Origin: Bordetella parapertussis
GTDB taxonomy: Bacteria > Pseudomonadota > Gammaproteobacteria > Burkholderiales > Thiobacillaceae
DNA length: 64,000 bases
Direction: 5' to 3'
Assembly: GCA_945890495.1 (NCBI GenBank)
Contig: CAMDCO010000001.1
Span: 108,003-172,002 of the forward strand
This document shows, piece after piece, positions 1 through 10,603 of this stretch (the stretch's first letter is position 1; each line of letters begins with the position of its first letter). The position numbers and the translations under genes are program-made. The notes beneath the pieces are model-generated. The model was not told the DNA's origin, ran no database searches, and saw only the letters and a program-made list of their open reading frames with translations.

Positions 1-138
1 ACGCTGGGTGGCGGCATCGGCATGGGCAAACTTGTCCGGATGCACCTCGGACTGCACGGCGCGAAAGGCCGCGTCCAGCGCCGCGCGGTCAATCGCAAAA
101 CGCGGGGTCAGGCCAAAAAGCGCAAAGGCGTCAGACAT
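1..138 (-). CDS. hscB: Fe-S cluster co-chaperone HscB, N-terminal part (truncated by window edge)
   Basis: Reverse complement from ATG at 138 reads [47 protein letters not shown]-domain HPDK motif, directly downstream of iscA and overlapping its stop. Confidence 0.9.
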   Translation of the reverse strand, partial: MSDAFALFGLTPRFAIDRAALDAAFRAVQSEVHPDKFAHADAATQR

Positions 139-532
139 TGAAGGACTCACCGCAACCGCAGGAGTTCTTCACATTGGGGTTATTGAACTGGAAGCCCTCG
201 TTGAGGCCCTCGCGTGCGTAATCCAGCTCGGTGCCGTCCAGAAAGGCCAGGCTCTTCGGGTCGATATACAGGGTCACACCCAGACTTTCGAACTTGATGT
301 CATTGGCATCCTCGACATCGGCAAACTCCAGCTTGTACGCCATCCCGGAACAACCGGAGGTGCGCACGCCGAGACGAATGCCAAGCCCTTTGCCGCGCTT
401 GGCGATGAAGTTCTTGATGTGATTGGCAGCGCGTTCGGTCAGGGTCACAGAGGCGCCGGCCATGGCCGCATCGCTCAAACTGCGTTCAGGGATGACCGTG
501 CCTTCCGGCACGGCACAGGTTGCCGCGCCCAT
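131..532 (-). CDS. iscA: Iron-sulfur cluster assembly protein IscA
   Basis: [14 protein letters not shown]...[21 protein letters not shown]...[14 protein letters not shown]; conserved C..CGCG motif. Start taken as [11 protein letters not shown] just after the iscU stop; an internal Met (MAGASVTL) is also possible. Confidence 0.93.
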   Translation of the reverse strand: MGAATCAVPEGTVIPERSLSDAAMAGASVTLTERAANHIKNFIAKRGKGLGIRLGVRTSGCSGMAYKLEFADVEDANDIKFESLGVTLYIDPKSLAFLDGTELDYAREGLNEGFQFNNPNVKNSCGCGESFNV

Positions 533-533
533 T

Positions 534-959
534 TCAGTGCCCCTTATTGGCGTTGCAGGCAGAATATTCACCCGCCGCGCCGCCATGCTTCTGCTTGTAA
601 TCCGCGACCGCCGCCTTGATGGCGTCCTCGGCCAGGATGGAACAGTGAATCTTCACCGGCGGCAGGGACAACTCCTCGGCGATCTGGGTGTTCTTCATCG
701 CCATCGCCTCGTCCAGGGTCTTGCCCTTGACCCATTCGGTGACCAGCGAGCTTGACGCGATCGCCGAGCCGCAGCCGTAGGTCTTGAACTTGGCGTCCTC
801 GATGATGCCCTGATCGTTGACGCGAATCTGCAACTTCATCACATCGCCGCAGGCCGGCGCACCGACCATACCGGTACCGATGCCGGACTCGGCCTTGTCA
901 AAGGCCCCGACATTGCGGGGATTTTCGTAATGGTCGATGACCTGTTCGCTGTATGCCAT
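534..959 (-). CDS. iscU: Fe-S cluster scaffold IscU
   Basis: [22 protein letters not shown]...[13 protein letters not shown]...[11 protein letters not shown]...[20 protein letters not shown]. Confidence 0.97.
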   Translation of the reverse strand: MAYSEQVIDHYENPRNVGAFDKAESGIGTGMVGAPACGDVMKLQIRVNDQGIIEDAKFKTYGCGSAIASSSLVTEWVKGKTLDEAMAMKNTQIAEELSLPPVKIHCSILAEDAIKAAVADYKQKHGGAAGEYSACNANKGH

Positions 960-974
960 GTTATTTCTCCAATC

Positions 975-2201
975 TCAGTGTGCAGCCCATTGCACGGTTT
1001 TTAGGTCAATTCCATCCTTGAACATCTCCCACAGCGGCGACATGTCGCGCAGTTTTCCGATCTTGTCGTGCAGGAGCTTGACGGCGTAATCCACCTCTGC
1101 CTCGGTCGTGAATCGACCAAGGGTAAAACGAATGGAACTGTGCGCCAGCTCGTCGTCGCGGCCCAACGCCTTGAGCACATAAGACGGCTCCAGCGAGGCT
1201 GAGGTACACGCCGAGCCGCTGGATACCGCCAAATCCTTGATCGCCATGATCAGCGATTCACCTTCAACAAAGTTGAAGCTGACATTGAGGTTACCCGCAA
1301 CGCGCTGCTCCATGTCGCCGTTCAGGTGAACCTCTTCCATGTCCATAAAGCCCCGCAGCATGCGGTCGCGCAGGGCGCGCAGGCGCTCGTTCTCGGCACC
1401 CATCTCCAGCTTGGCGAGGCGGAAGGCTTCGCCCATGCCGACGATCTGATGCGTGGCCAAGGTGCCTGAACGCATGCCACGCTCGTGACCACCGCCATGC
1501 ATCTGGGCTTCCAGCCGCACCCGCGGTTTGCGTCGCACATACAGCGCGCCGATACCTTTCGGGCCATAGGTCTTGTGCGCCGAGAACGACATCAGATCGA
1601 CCTTCAGCTTGGCGAGATCGATTTCCACTTTGCCAGTGGCCTGTGCCGCATCCACATGGAACAGAATGCCCTTTGAACGGCACAGTTCGCCGATCGCCGG
1701 GATGTCCTGGATGACCCCAATCTCGTTGTTCACATACATCACGGACACCAGAATGGTGTCTGGTCGGATGGCCGCCTTGAGTGCTTCCAGATCCAACAGG
1801 CCATTCGGCTGCACGCCGAGATAGGTCACTTCGTAACCCTCCCGCTCCAGTTCGCGACAGGTATCCAGCACGGCCTTATGCTCCGTTTTCACCGTAATCA
1901 GGTGCTTGCCCTTGCCGTGATAGAAGTGCGCCACGCCCTTGATGGCGAGGTTATTCGACTCGGTTGCACCCGAAGTCCAAACAATCTCCTTCGGGTCCGC
2001 ATTGACCAACGCCGCAACCTGCGCCCTCGCCTCTTCCACCGCCTCATCCGCCGCCCAGCCAAAGGCGTGCGAACGCGAGGCCGGGTTGCCAAACATCTCA
2101 GTCAAATACGGAATCATCTTCGCGGCGACGCGCGGGTCTACCGGCGTGGTCGCGGAATAATCAAAATAAATCGGGAGTTTCACGGGATTCCATTTCTTCA
2201 A
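975..2201 (-). CDS. iscS: Cysteine desulfurase IscS
   Basis: [16 protein letters not shown]..., [44 protein letters not shown]. Confidence 0.98.
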   Translation of the reverse strand: MKKWNPVKLPIYFDYSATTPVDPRVAAKMIPYLTEMFGNPASRSHAFGWAADEAVEEARAQVAALVNADPKEIVWTSGATESNNLAIKGVAHFYHGKGKHLITVKTEHKAVLDTCRELEREGYEVTYLGVQPNGLLDLEALKAAIRPDTILVSVMYVNNEIGVIQDIPAIGELCRSKGILFHVDAAQATGKVEIDLAKLKVDLMSFSAHKTYGPKGIGALYVRRKPRVRLEAQMHGGGHERGMRSGTLATHQIVGMGEAFRLAKLEMGAENERLRALRDRMLRGFMDMEEVHLNGDMEQRVAGNLNVSFNFVEGESLIMAIKDLAVSSGSACTSASLEPSYVLKALGRDDELAHSSIRFTLGRFTTEAEVDYAVKLLHDKIGKLRDMSPLWEMFKDGIDLKTVQWAAH

Positions 2202-2217
2202 AACATCTTAGACCGGT

Positions 2218-2688
2218 CTAGGCCACCTGCAACTGCGCCCGTCCCACACTGCGTATGGAATCGGCCGGCTTATTCATCTTGGCCTGATGGGTCACAACCA
2301 GCTGGTCCAACGAGACCGACTCAAGATAGGCGTAAATATGCTTGTTCAGACCTGTCCACAAGTCATGGGTAATACATTCATGGTCGTCATGGCAGTTACC
2401 CAGCCCACCACACTGCGTCGCGTCCACTTCCTCATCCACGGCACGAATGATATCCGCCACCGAGATGGCTGATAGCGGCTTGGCCAAACAATAACCGCCG
2501 CCCGGCCCGCGCACACTCTCGACAATCTCGTGCCGGCGCAAACGACCGAACAACTGTTCCAGATAAGACAACGAAATACCCTGACGATCACTGATCCCAG
2601 CCAGCGTCACCGGGCCACGCAAATGGCGCAGACCGAGATCCACCATCGCCGTCACCGCAAATCTTCCCTTGGTTGTCAATCGCATCAC
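2218..2688 (-). CDS. iscR: Rrf2-family Fe-S regulator IscR
   Basis: MMRLTTKGRFAVTAMVDLGLR..., Cys ligand region CGGLGNCHDDHECITHDLW. Confidence 0.96.
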   Translation of the reverse strand: MMRLTTKGRFAVTAMVDLGLRHLRGPVTLAGISDRQGISLSYLEQLFGRLRRHEIVESVRGPGGGYCLAKPLSAISVADIIRAVDEEVDATQCGGLGNCHDDHECITHDLWTGLNKHIYAYLESVSLDQLVVTHQAKMNKPADSIRSVGRAQLQVA

Positions 2689-2726
2689 GACACTCCTTGT
2701 GTCTGGAACTGTAGCGTCACTCTACA

Positions 2727-2751
2727 ATACCCGATTATTTTTATCAACTAT
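2727..2751 (-). promoter_or_regulatory. Candidate type 1 IscR binding site upstream of iscR
   Basis: Minus strand ATAGTTGATAAAAATAATCGGGTAT matches remembered consensus ATASYYGACTRWWWYAGTCRRSTAT at about 22 of 25 positions, ~40 bp upstream of iscR start. Confidence 0.75.
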
Positions 2752-2859
2752 TATTCTCGCTCGCTTTTATAGCGATCCTTGGGGCCTCTTAAAACCCGCC
2801 GCCCCAAGTCTTTTTCCTCTTGCGGGGAGATCCCTCCGCAAAAAGGTGCCGCCGAAGGA

Positions 2860-3110
2860 GACGGTAGGGGCACCCCCCCCCCGTGGTTGCCCTGCAACCG
2901 TGGTTGTCCAATCCACGCCAGGGCAGGCACGGTGGCCTGCCCCTACGATCAGGCCATGGGCCAACGGCGCCCCCCCCCTACGATCAGGCCATGGGCCAAC
3001 GGCGCCCCCCCTAACGCCGTAGGGGCAACCCCCTGTGGTTGCCCTGCAACCCCCTGTGGTTGCCCTGCAACTCCCCGTGGTTGCCCTACAACTCCCTGTG
3101 GTTGCCCTAC
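2860..3110. repeat. Palindromic/tandem repeat island between iscR and cysE
   Basis: Contains a 35-bp direct repeat x2 (2943-2977, 2978-3011) and four contiguous 21-bp units (3027-3047, 3048-3068, 3069-3089, 3090-3110: AACYCCYGTGGTTGCCCTRC), plus inverted GTAGGGGCAACC...GGTTGCCC and GGCAGGCACGGTGGCCTGCC arms. Confidence 0.9.
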
Positions 3111-3140
3111 AAAAGCGCGGCAAGAGTTTTTGAGAAGCGA

Positions 3141-3896
3141 TCAGTCTACGATACGGTTAAGGTGCTCTGGGTCAAAGCGGTCCGCCACGCCCTTCTGCTC
3201 CTCCGCCGATCCACCCAAGCGCTTCAGTTCGGCCACAATCCAGTCGATCCGTGCATCGGCGTTCACGCTGTGATTGATCAAACCATGCACCGCCTTGACC
3301 ATGGGATCGTTCATGTCGGCACTCACCCCATAAGCCGAGAAGCCCCTATCGGTTACCGTCTCTGGGGCATTCGGAGCCGCTTTGGCCTCATCGAGAATCC
3401 GCGCCGGAATCCCCACGGCCGTTGCTCCGGCCGGAACATCCTTCACGACCACGGCGTTGGAGCCCACCTTGGCACCTTCGCCCAAGGTGATCGGCCCGAG
3501 CACCTTGGCGCCCGCACCAATGATGACACCGCGTGCCAAGGTCGGATGGCGTTTGCCCTTCTGCCACGAAGTGCCGCCCAGCGTCACACCATGATAAAGC
3601 GTACAGTCGTCACCGATCTCCGCCGTCTCGCCGATCACCACGCCCATGCCGTGGTCGATGAACACCCGCCGCCCGATCGTCGCCCCGGGATGAATCTCAA
3701 CACCGGTCAACCAGCGTGTCAGATAGGCCAACATCCGCGCCAGCCACTTCAAGCCCCACCCCCACAGCGCATGCGCTACGCGATGCGCCATAATCGCATG
3801 CAGGCCGGGGTAGGTGGTCAACACCTCAAAGATGGTGCGGGCCGCCGGGTCGCGGTCAAAAACGACACCGACATCCTCGCGCAGACGCTGGAACAT
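3141..3896 (-). CDS. cysE: Serine O-acetyltransferase
   Basis: [26 protein letters not shown]..., [40 protein letters not shown] hexapeptide repeats. ORF can extend to 3944. Confidence 0.94.
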   Translation of the reverse strand: MFQRLREDVGVVFDRDPAARTIFEVLTTYPGLHAIMAHRVAHALWGWGLKWLARMLAYLTRWLTGVEIHPGATIGRRVFIDHGMGVVIGETAEIGDDCTLYHGVTLGGTSWQKGKRHPTLARGVIIGAGAKVLGPITLGEGAKVGSNAVVVKDVPAGATAVGIPARILDEAKAAPNAPETVTDRGFSAYGVSADMNDPMVKAVHGLINHSVNADARIDWIVAELKRLGGSAEEQKGVADRFDPEHLNRIVD

Positions 3897-3950
3897 GATG
3901 AGATTCGATCGATTCAGGATGGCAAAGTATGCAATACCTGACAAAGACAG

Positions 3951-4691
3951 TCAATCTTTACGCAGGCGAGCGAAGACTCCTCGCCAGATAGCGATCTCAT
4001 CCTTCTCCATGCCGGTGCGCGCAAAGAAGCGGCGCAGGCGCGGGATCAGGCGCTTGGGGTTATCCGGGTTATAGAAACCGCGTTCGGTCAGCAAGACCGT
4101 GAGCGCGGTCAGCACGCCCTCAATCTCGGCATGGGTTGCTGATTCGAAGACGGGCAGATCCATCGGGCCGTCTTCTAGGCTCGTACGCAATTCATAGGCC
4201 AGCACTTGCACCGCCGCGCCGAGATTGAGTGAGGCATAGTCCGGGTTGGCCGGGATATTCAGCAACCAGCGACAAAGGGCGAGTTGCTCGTTCGACAGGC
4301 CAAAGGTCTCCGAACCGAAGACCACGGCCACGGGTCCCTGCGCCGTCCTGGCCAGCAACTCGGGCGCGGCTTGGCGTGGGGTATACGCCGGGTGTGGCAG
4401 ATCACGGCGGCGCGAGGTGCAGGCCACCGATAACACCGTGTCAGCCAGCGCCTCCGCCAGCGTTGAGACAATCCGCGCCCGTTCCAGCACATCAACCGCC
4501 CCCGAGGCCCGCGCCTTCGCCTCGCCATCCACCGCACAATGCGGGTTGACCAGGACCAAGTCCGACAGGCCCATGGTCTTCATCGCCCGCGCCACCGCCC
4601 CCAGATTGCCGGGATGGCGCGTCTCAATCAGTACAATGCGTACCCGTGCGAGGCGATCTAGCCCTCCAGTTTCAAGCTCAGTGTTCGTCAT
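3951..4691 (-). CDS. trmJ: tRNA (cytidine/uridine-2'-O-)-methyltransferase TrmJ
   Basis: VRIVLIETRHPGNLGAVARAMKTMGLSDLVLVNP; VVFGSETFGLSNEQLALC: SpoU family. Confidence 0.92.
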   Translation of the reverse strand: MTNTELETGGLDRLARVRIVLIETRHPGNLGAVARAMKTMGLSDLVLVNPHCAVDGEAKARASGAVDVLERARIVSTLAEALADTVLSVACTSRRRDLPHPAYTPRQAAPELLARTAQGPVAVVFGSETFGLSNEQLALCRWLLNIPANPDYASLNLGAAVQVLAYELRTSLEDGPMDLPVFESATHAEIEGVLTALTVLLTERGFYNPDNPKRLIPRLRRFFARTGMEKDEIAIWRGVFARLRKD

Positions 4692-4735
4692 ACGCGGTAG
4701 AATAGCGGTAATTTCCCATCTGCTCTTTATTCGAC

Positions 4736-5545
4736 ATGCATCCGATGCTCAACACGGCGGTCAAGGCCGCCCGACGCGCCAGCGCCATTATCACTCGCGG
4801 TTCACTCGACCTCGATCGCTTGATCGTGCGCAACAAACGCGACAACGACTATGTCAGCGAGATCGACCAGAAGGCCGAAGAGGCCATCATCGACACCTTG
4901 CTCACGGCCTACCCGCGCCACAGCATTCTGGCCGAAGAGTCTGGTGTAACCGAGAACGCCGGCGAGGCATCGGAATACCAATGGATCATCGATCCGCTCG
5001 ACGGCACCACCAATTTCCTGCATGGCTTCCCCCAATATGCCATCTCCATCGCCCTGCGTCACCAAGGGGTACTGCAGCACGCCGTCGTCTATGACCCGGT
5101 ACGCAACGAATTATTTACCGCCTCACGCGGCGCTGGAGCCTTCCTCAACGAGCGGCGCATCCGCGTCGCCAGCCGCGACAAGCTGCTCGGTGCCCTGATC
5201 GGTACCGGCTTCCCTTATCACGACTTCCAGCATCTGGATGCCTATACCGCCATCTTCCGCGACCTGGTGCAAAAGACCTCTGGTCTGCGCCGCCCTGGCT
5301 CCGCCGCGTTGGACCTCGCCTGGCTCGCCTGTGGCCGCACCGATGGCTTCTTCGAGATCGGTCTTAATCCTTGGGATATCGCCGGCGGTTGCCTGCTGGT
5401 ACTAGAAGCCGGCGGACTGATCAGCGACTTCGGTGGCAAGGAAGGCTATCTCGACTCCGGCCATATCGTGGCCGGCAGCCCGAAGGTCTTTGCCCAGCTC
5501 CTGCAGGTCATCAGCGCGCATGTCACCCCGGAACTGAGGGGCTGA
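4736..5545 (+). CDS. suhB: Inositol-1-monophosphatase family protein
   Basis: YVSEIDQKAEEAIID...ILAEESG...QWIIDPLDGTTNFLHGFPQYAISIAL; WDIAGGCLLVLEAGG. Confidence 0.95.
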   Translation: MHPMLNTAVKAARRASAIITRGSLDLDRLIVRNKRDNDYVSEIDQKAEEAIIDTLLTAYPRHSILAEESGVTENAGEASEYQWIIDPLDGTTNFLHGFPQYAISIALRHQGVLQHAVVYDPVRNELFTASRGAGAFLNERRIRVASRDKLLGALIGTGFPYHDFQHLDAYTAIFRDLVQKTSGLRRPGSAALDLAWLACGRTDGFFEIGLNPWDIAGGCLLVLEAGGLISDFGGKEGYLDSGHIVAGSPKVFAQLLQVISAHVTPELRG

Positions 5546-5572
5546 ACCAGAACAACCGTCCCGCGCCTGAAG

Positions 5573-7183
5573 TCAGGCCGCGTGGATGATCGGGATGCTT
5601 TTCCGCCGACGCCCGGCCGCCGCGCAATGCGCCACCACCTCAGGCCGATCAAGCTCGATCTTGAGAAGATCCATGGTCACGCGGCCGATGTAATCGCTGT
5701 CCTTGCCCTGCGACTCGACGGCCTGCAGATAGGCGCGGCCGATGACGCTGCCTAGCGGCTCCGGGTTGTACAACAGCTTCTTGACAATGAACGGGTTGAA
5801 GGTCAGTGGATCGTAATCGGCCGGCAGATAACCCTCAGCAATCAAGCGTTTTTCGATTGGCGTCCCCGGCTGTACGCCAATAAAGAAGATGAATGGCAGC
5901 ACCTGATCGCGGCCAAATAAATCGTACAGATCCTCGATCCGGGCAATGGTGTGCTTCAGCGTCTCGATCGTCTCGCCCGGTGCGTTGAACGGGATATACA
6001 GCTTGACCTTCTGTTTGACAAAGCCCACCGTCTTGAACAGGCGGAAGGCGTCCATCTGCTGTTCCAGCTTATAGCCCAAGGTCAGGCTGTCGATGACCTC
6101 CTGCGTACCGGTAAACGACAGGTCAATGCTGGAGATGCCCGAATCGATCATCTTTTTGGCCATCTCCGGGGTCAAATGGTTGAGACGCAAATAGCCTGAC
6201 CAGGAAATCTTCAGTTCTCGGCGCAGGATCTCGTCGAGGATTTCCTCGACATGATGCATGCTCTGCTTCGTCGAACAAAACTGCGCGTCCGTAAACCAGA
6301 AGTTTTGCACCCCATAACGGCGATGCAACAACTCCAGCTCATCGACGATCTCAATCGAATCTCGGTAACGCTGATGCGCGCCCTCGATCTTGTTGTACAG
6401 GCAAAAATTACATTGCAGCGGACAGCCGCGCTTGGTGTTGACACCAAAGCTAGCCTCAGCCGAACGAATGTCCGGGTTCGGCGACATATCGAGATACTCA
6501 CCAAACTGCGGGAAGATCGTCTCGATGTAAGGAAAGTCCACCGCCGTGCGATCGATCAGCGGAAACTCGGTCTCGCGCACATGGTGCGTCACCGTGCCAT
6601 CAGCCGCCTTGCGGTAATACTCGCCCAGCGGCTCGGCATCGCCATCGACGATGGACAGCATCGCGTCCTCGCCCTCACCCACCACCACCAAGGTATCGGG
6701 CGGACATTGCTGCGCGACCTGACGGCCAAAAATGGATACCGCCGTGCCACCCACCACCACCTGAGATTCAGGCCGAACCTGCCGCACCAAGCGAAAATAG
6801 GCCAGATTGGCCAGACGATCCGCCTGATAGCGCCAAAGAATACCCACCGCCTGAAAAGCCGCCTTGAGGCGCTTCCACAGCGTACGGCCATAATCAAAAT
6901 TCATCACCACCGACAGCGCATCGTCCTCTGGATGCGGCCCGAACGACTGCATGTTGCGCCAAGAAAATGCGACCATGTCAGGTTGCATACGACGGATATG
7001 CTCAGCCAACACGGCGCGACGCTGCTGGCGCGGGATCAGCGCCAGATCGAGCAGATGCTGATTAACCTCGGGCCGATGCTTGTGGATCCAGTCTGCGACA
7101 TAGACCACCCCACCCGGCCAAATCTTCCAGCAAGGCAGGCGGACATATAGGACAGAACGGGCAGGTGTCGGCATCAAATCCAT
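5573..7183 (-). CDS. B12-binding-type radical SAM protein
   Basis: Radical SAM CxxxCxxC motif in TKRGCPLQCNFCLYNKIEG; N-terminal VVVGGTAVSIFG...VVVGEGEDAML typical of cobalamin-binding-domain radical SAM proteins; GVQNFWFTDAQF. Confidence 0.88.
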   Translation of the reverse strand: MDLMPTPARSVLYVRLPCWKIWPGGVVYVADWIHKHRPEVNQHLLDLALIPRQQRRAVLAEHIRRMQPDMVAFSWRNMQSFGPHPEDDALSVVMNFDYGRTLWKRLKAAFQAVGILWRYQADRLANLAYFRLVRQVRPESQVVVGGTAVSIFGRQVAQQCPPDTLVVVGEGEDAMLSIVDGDAEPLGEYYRKAADGTVTHHVRETEFPLIDRTAVDFPYIETIFPQFGEYLDMSPNPDIRSAEASFGVNTKRGCPLQCNFCLYNKIEGAHQRYRDSIEIVDELELLHRRYGVQNFWFTDAQFCSTKQSMHHVEEILDEILRRELKISWSGYLRLNHLTPEMAKKMIDSGISSIDLSFTGTQEVIDSLTLGYKLEQQMDAFRLFKTVGFVKQKVKLYIPFNAPGETIETLKHTIARIEDLYDLFGRDQVLPFIFFIGVQPGTPIEKRLIAEGYLPADYDPLTFNPFIVKKLLYNPEPLGSVIGRAYLQAVESQGKDSDYIGRVTMDLLKIELDRPEVVAHCAAAGRRRKSIPIIHAA

Positions 7184-7316
7184 CGATATAAATATCTTCG
7201 TACCTTATATATTAGCAAACTATTATTAACAATGGGTGACATAACGGAAAAACCAACGGCCAACATGTAAAAACCTCGCAAAAATGGCCACACACGGTGG
7301 CGCTACAATACGCGCC

Positions 7317-9896
7317 ATGAATCCGTCGTCGAATCCGCCCCCCATCCCCGCCGATCTCAAGGACCACACGCCGATGATGCAGCAATACCTGCGCATCAAG
7401 GCGGAACACCCGGATCGGCTGCTGTTCTACCGCATGGGCGATTTCTACGAGCTTTTTCATGACGATGCGGAACAGGCCGCCGCCCTCCTCGACATCACCC
7501 TGACCACGCGCGGCCAGTCCGCCGGGGTGCCCATCCGCATGGCCGGTGTCCCTTTTCACGCCGCCGAGCAATACCTTGCCAAGCTGGTCAAGCGGGGCAT
7601 TTCAGTCGCCATCTGCGAGCAGGTTGGCGACCCCAAGACCAGCAAGGGCCCGGTTGAACGCCGGGTCATGCGAATCGTGACACCCGGCACCCTGACCGAT
7701 GCGGCGCTGCTCGACGACCGGCGCGACACCCGCCTGATGGCCCTCCTGCCCGGCAAGGGGTCCGTGGCCATGGCCTGGCTGACCCTGTCTTCCGGGGAGT
7801 TCCGCGCCAGCGAGGTCGATGCCTCGCGGCTGGCCGCAGAACTGGCTCGTCTGGCCCCAGCCGAGCTGTTGCTCCCAGAGGACTCTCTGCTGCCCGTACC
7901 GGAAGGCACGGCCTTGGTCCGCCGCCCCTCTTGGCAATTCGATGCCGGTCGCGGCTACCGCCTCCTGTGCGAACACTTCGGCCTGCACAACCTGGACGCC
8001 TTCGGCATCGGCGACCGGCCGGCCATTCAAGCCGTCGCGGGCCTGCTGATCGAATACGCCCAGCACACGCAACAGGCTGCCCTGCCCCATCTGACCGGCC
8101 TCAGCCTCGAGCACCCGGACAGCTTCGTGCAACTCGACGCGGCCGCGCGCCGTACCCTGGAAATCACCGTGACCCTGCGCGGCGCCCCGGCCCCAACGCT
8201 GTTTTCGGAACTAGACCGCTGCGTTACCGGCATGGGCAGCCGCCTCCTGGCACGCTGGCTACACCATCCGCTCACCGACCGGCAGGTCCTCAGCCAGCGT
8301 CTTGATGCCCTGGAGGCCCTCCACGACGCCGATACGGCCCGCGCCCGGATTCGCTCCCAACTTAAGGGCAGCGCCGATGTCGAACGCATCTGCGCCCGCA
8401 TCGGCCTCGGTAGCGCACGGCCGCGCGACCTCTCCGGCCTGCGCGACACCCTGCAAAAACTACCCGACCTGCGCGACAGCCTTGCCACCGTCCTGCCCGC
8501 CCTGGCCAATCGTCTGGCCTGCCCACCGGATCTCGCTGAACACCTGCAGTGCGCCCTGCGCCCCGAACCGGCCCCGACCCTGCGCGAGGGCGGCGTCATG
8601 GCCGATGGCTTCGACCCCCTGCTCGACGAATTGCGCGCCCTACAATCGGACAGCGGCACCTTCCTACTCGAGATCGAACAGCGCGAACGCGAACGCACTG
8701 GCATCGCCAACCTACGGGTTGAATACAACCGGGTGAGCGGCTTTTATATCGAGGTCAGCCGCGGCCAGACTGACAAGGTCCCAGCCGATTACCACCGCCG
8801 GCAAACGCTGAAAAACTGTGAACGCTACCTGACGCCCGAACTGAAGGCCTTTGAGGCGCGCTACCTGTCCGCCGCCGATCAGTCTCTGGCCCGCGAACGC
8901 GAACTCTATGCCGAGTTGCTGACCCACCTCGCCGGTCACCTCCCCGAGTTGCAAGCCCTCGCCCAGGCCCTGGCCGAGGTCGACCTCCTGGCCGGCCAGG
9001 CCGAACTCGCCCGCGAACGCGACTACTGTCGCCCTCGTTACCAGACCGAATGGGGCCTCGACATCGTCGCCGGCCGCCACCCGATCGTCGAGACACGCAG
9101 CGAAGGCTTCGTCGCCAACGATCTCCACCTCGACCCGGGCCGGCGCATGCTGCTCATCACCGGCCCCAACATGGGCGGCAAATCGACCTACATGCGCCAG
9201 GCCGCGCTCATCACCCTGATGGCCTGCTGCGGCCTGTTTGTCCCCGCCCGTGCGGTCAACCTCGGCCCCATCGACCAGATCTTCACCCGCGTCGGCAGCT
9301 CGGATGACCTCGCTGGCGGGCGTTCGACCTTCATGGTCGAGATGACCGAGACCGCCGGCATCCTGCTTGGCGCGACCGAGCAGAGCCTGATCCTGATGGA
9401 CGAGATCGGCCGGGGCACCTCGACCTTCGACGGCATCTCGATCGCCTGGGCCGTGGCCCGTCACCTCGCCACCCAAACCCGCGCCGCAACCCTGTTCGCC
9501 ACCCATTATTTCGAGCTGACCCAACTGGTGCAGCACTATCCGATGCTGGCCAATGCGCACCTCGACGCCATCGAGAACAACGGAAAGCTGACCTTCCTGC
9601 ACAGCGTTGAAGACGGCCCGGCCTCGCAAAGCTACGGCCTGCAGGTCGCGCGACTGGCTGGAGTACCGAGCCGCATCATCCAGCAGGCACGGCGCAAGCT
9701 CACCGAACTGGAAGAACAGCAGATCCGCAGCGAGGGCCAGGGCGATCTGTTCCTCGACACGCCCGCCAGCGAGACCATGCCCTCCCCGCTCAGCACCGCA
9801 CTGGCTGGCATCGACCCCGACCAACTCACCCCCAAACAGGCGCTCGACGCGCTCTACACCCTAAAGGCCCTGGCCGATGAAAACCCTGCACCTTGA
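7317..9896 (+). CDS. mutS: DNA mismatch repair protein MutS
   Basis: [52 protein letters not shown] Walker [20 protein letters not shown]. Confidence 0.98.
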   Translation: MNPSSNPPPIPADLKDHTPMMQQYLRIKAEHPDRLLFYRMGDFYELFHDDAEQAAALLDITLTTRGQSAGVPIRMAGVPFHAAEQYLAKLVKRGISVAICEQVGDPKTSKGPVERRVMRIVTPGTLTDAALLDDRRDTRLMALLPGKGSVAMAWLTLSSGEFRASEVDASRLAAELARLAPAELLLPEDSLLPVPEGTALVRRPSWQFDAGRGYRLLCEHFGLHNLDAFGIGDRPAIQAVAGLLIEYAQHTQQAALPHLTGLSLEHPDSFVQLDAAARRTLEITVTLRGAPAPTLFSELDRCVTGMGSRLLARWLHHPLTDRQVLSQRLDALEALHDADTARARIRSQLKGSADVERICARIGLGSARPRDLSGLRDTLQKLPDLRDSLATVLPALANRLACPPDLAEHLQCALRPEPAPTLREGGVMADGFDPLLDELRALQSDSGTFLLEIEQRERERTGIANLRVEYNRVSGFYIEVSRGQTDKVPADYHRRQTLKNCERYLTPELKAFEARYLSAADQSLARERELYAELLTHLAGHLPELQALAQALAEVDLLAGQAELARERDYCRPRYQTEWGLDIVAGRHPIVETRSEGFVANDLHLDPGRRMLLITGPNMGGKSTYMRQAALITLMACCGLFVPARAVNLGPIDQIFTRVGSSDDLAGGRSTFMVEMTETAGILLGATEQSLILMDEIGRGTSTFDGISIAWAVARHLATQTRAATLFATHYFELTQLVQHYPMLANAHLDAIENNGKLTFLHSVEDGPASQSYGLQVARLAGVPSRIIQQARRKLTELEEQQIRSEGQGDLFLDTPASETMPSPLSTALAGIDPDQLTPKQALDALYTLKALADENPAP

Positions 9897-10155
9897 AACC
9901 GGCGACTGGGCCGCTGACTTCACCCAATGCCACCACCTCGCCGGCCGTCTTGCCGACGGTCTGCTCGACACCCCTATGCGGCTCTCCTTCTACGACCGCG
10001 AACGCAATCTGGAATCGCCCAACGGCGTCTCCGAATGTCACCAAGGCTGCACCACGCCGGGCTGGGTCGATTACGCCATGAATCGGGGCGGTAGCCTGAT
10101 GATTGATTTCGACCACGGCCGCTTCGTCTTCTGCTTCATGGGCACCCCGCTATGA
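9877..10155 (+). CDS. Small conserved protein, AF1514-like (tentative)
   Basis: [89 protein letters not shown]; family resemblance from memory only. Confidence 0.6.
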   Translation: MKTLHLETGDWAADFTQCHHLAGRLADGLLDTPMRLSFYDRERNLESPNGVSECHQGCTTPGWVDYAMNRGGSLMIDFDHGRFVFCFMGTPL

Positions 10156-10598
10156 CCACGACGATGACGGCGCCAATGACCACGCCATCGCAACGCGAGT
10201 GGGACGAGCTGGCCCAGCAACTACTCACCCTACCGGGAGGCGGGCCCGCCGGCATCCTGAACGATTTCTTTGCTGCCACCGCCCGCCCCGTGGAACGGCA
10301 CTACAGCGAACGGGAACATTGGGAACTTTCCGAAGGTGGCCGGCTCAAGCTGGAGACCGGCGGCGCGCTGATGCACTATGACGCGACGCATACCGCCACG
10401 CTCATTGCCCGCCACGAAGATCTGAAAATCCCACCCGGCGCCCCCCCCCTCGCCCTGATGCTCGCCGCGCTGGCCGGTGGCCTGCTTGATGGCCATCCCC
10501 ACCCGACCCCCTTCAAGACGCTGAAAACGCTCAGCCCCAAGCTCGCCCGAGCCGCCCAAGAACTGCTGTTGGTGGCCAGTTGTCGCCTGTGTGGCTGA
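10152..10598 (+). CDS. Hypothetical protein
   Basis: ORF of 148 aa overlapping the previous stop by 4 bp, codirectional; no family recognised. Confidence 0.6.
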   Translation: MTTTMTAPMTTPSQREWDELAQQLLTLPGGGPAGILNDFFAATARPVERHYSEREHWELSEGGRLKLETGGALMHYDATHTATLIARHEDLKIPPGAPPLALMLAALAGGLLDGHPHPTPFKTLKTLSPKLARAAQELLLVASCRLCG

Positions 10599-10603
10599 TC
10601 ACA

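Noticed and set aside
3027-3110. Possible CRISPR-like array (regular repeats)
   Set aside because: The 21-bp units are contiguous with no unique spacers and no cas genes are present; it is a tandem repeat.
2767-3123. 118-aa minus-strand repeat protein (RATTGSC)n
   Set aside because: Arises because 21-bp repeats preserve frame; no start context or homology, poly-C/palindromic nature suggests non-coding repeats.
8712-9824. 370-aa minus-strand ORF antisense to mutS
   Set aside because: Antisense shadow of mutS; low-complexity Gly/Val/Ala-rich translation without family motifs.
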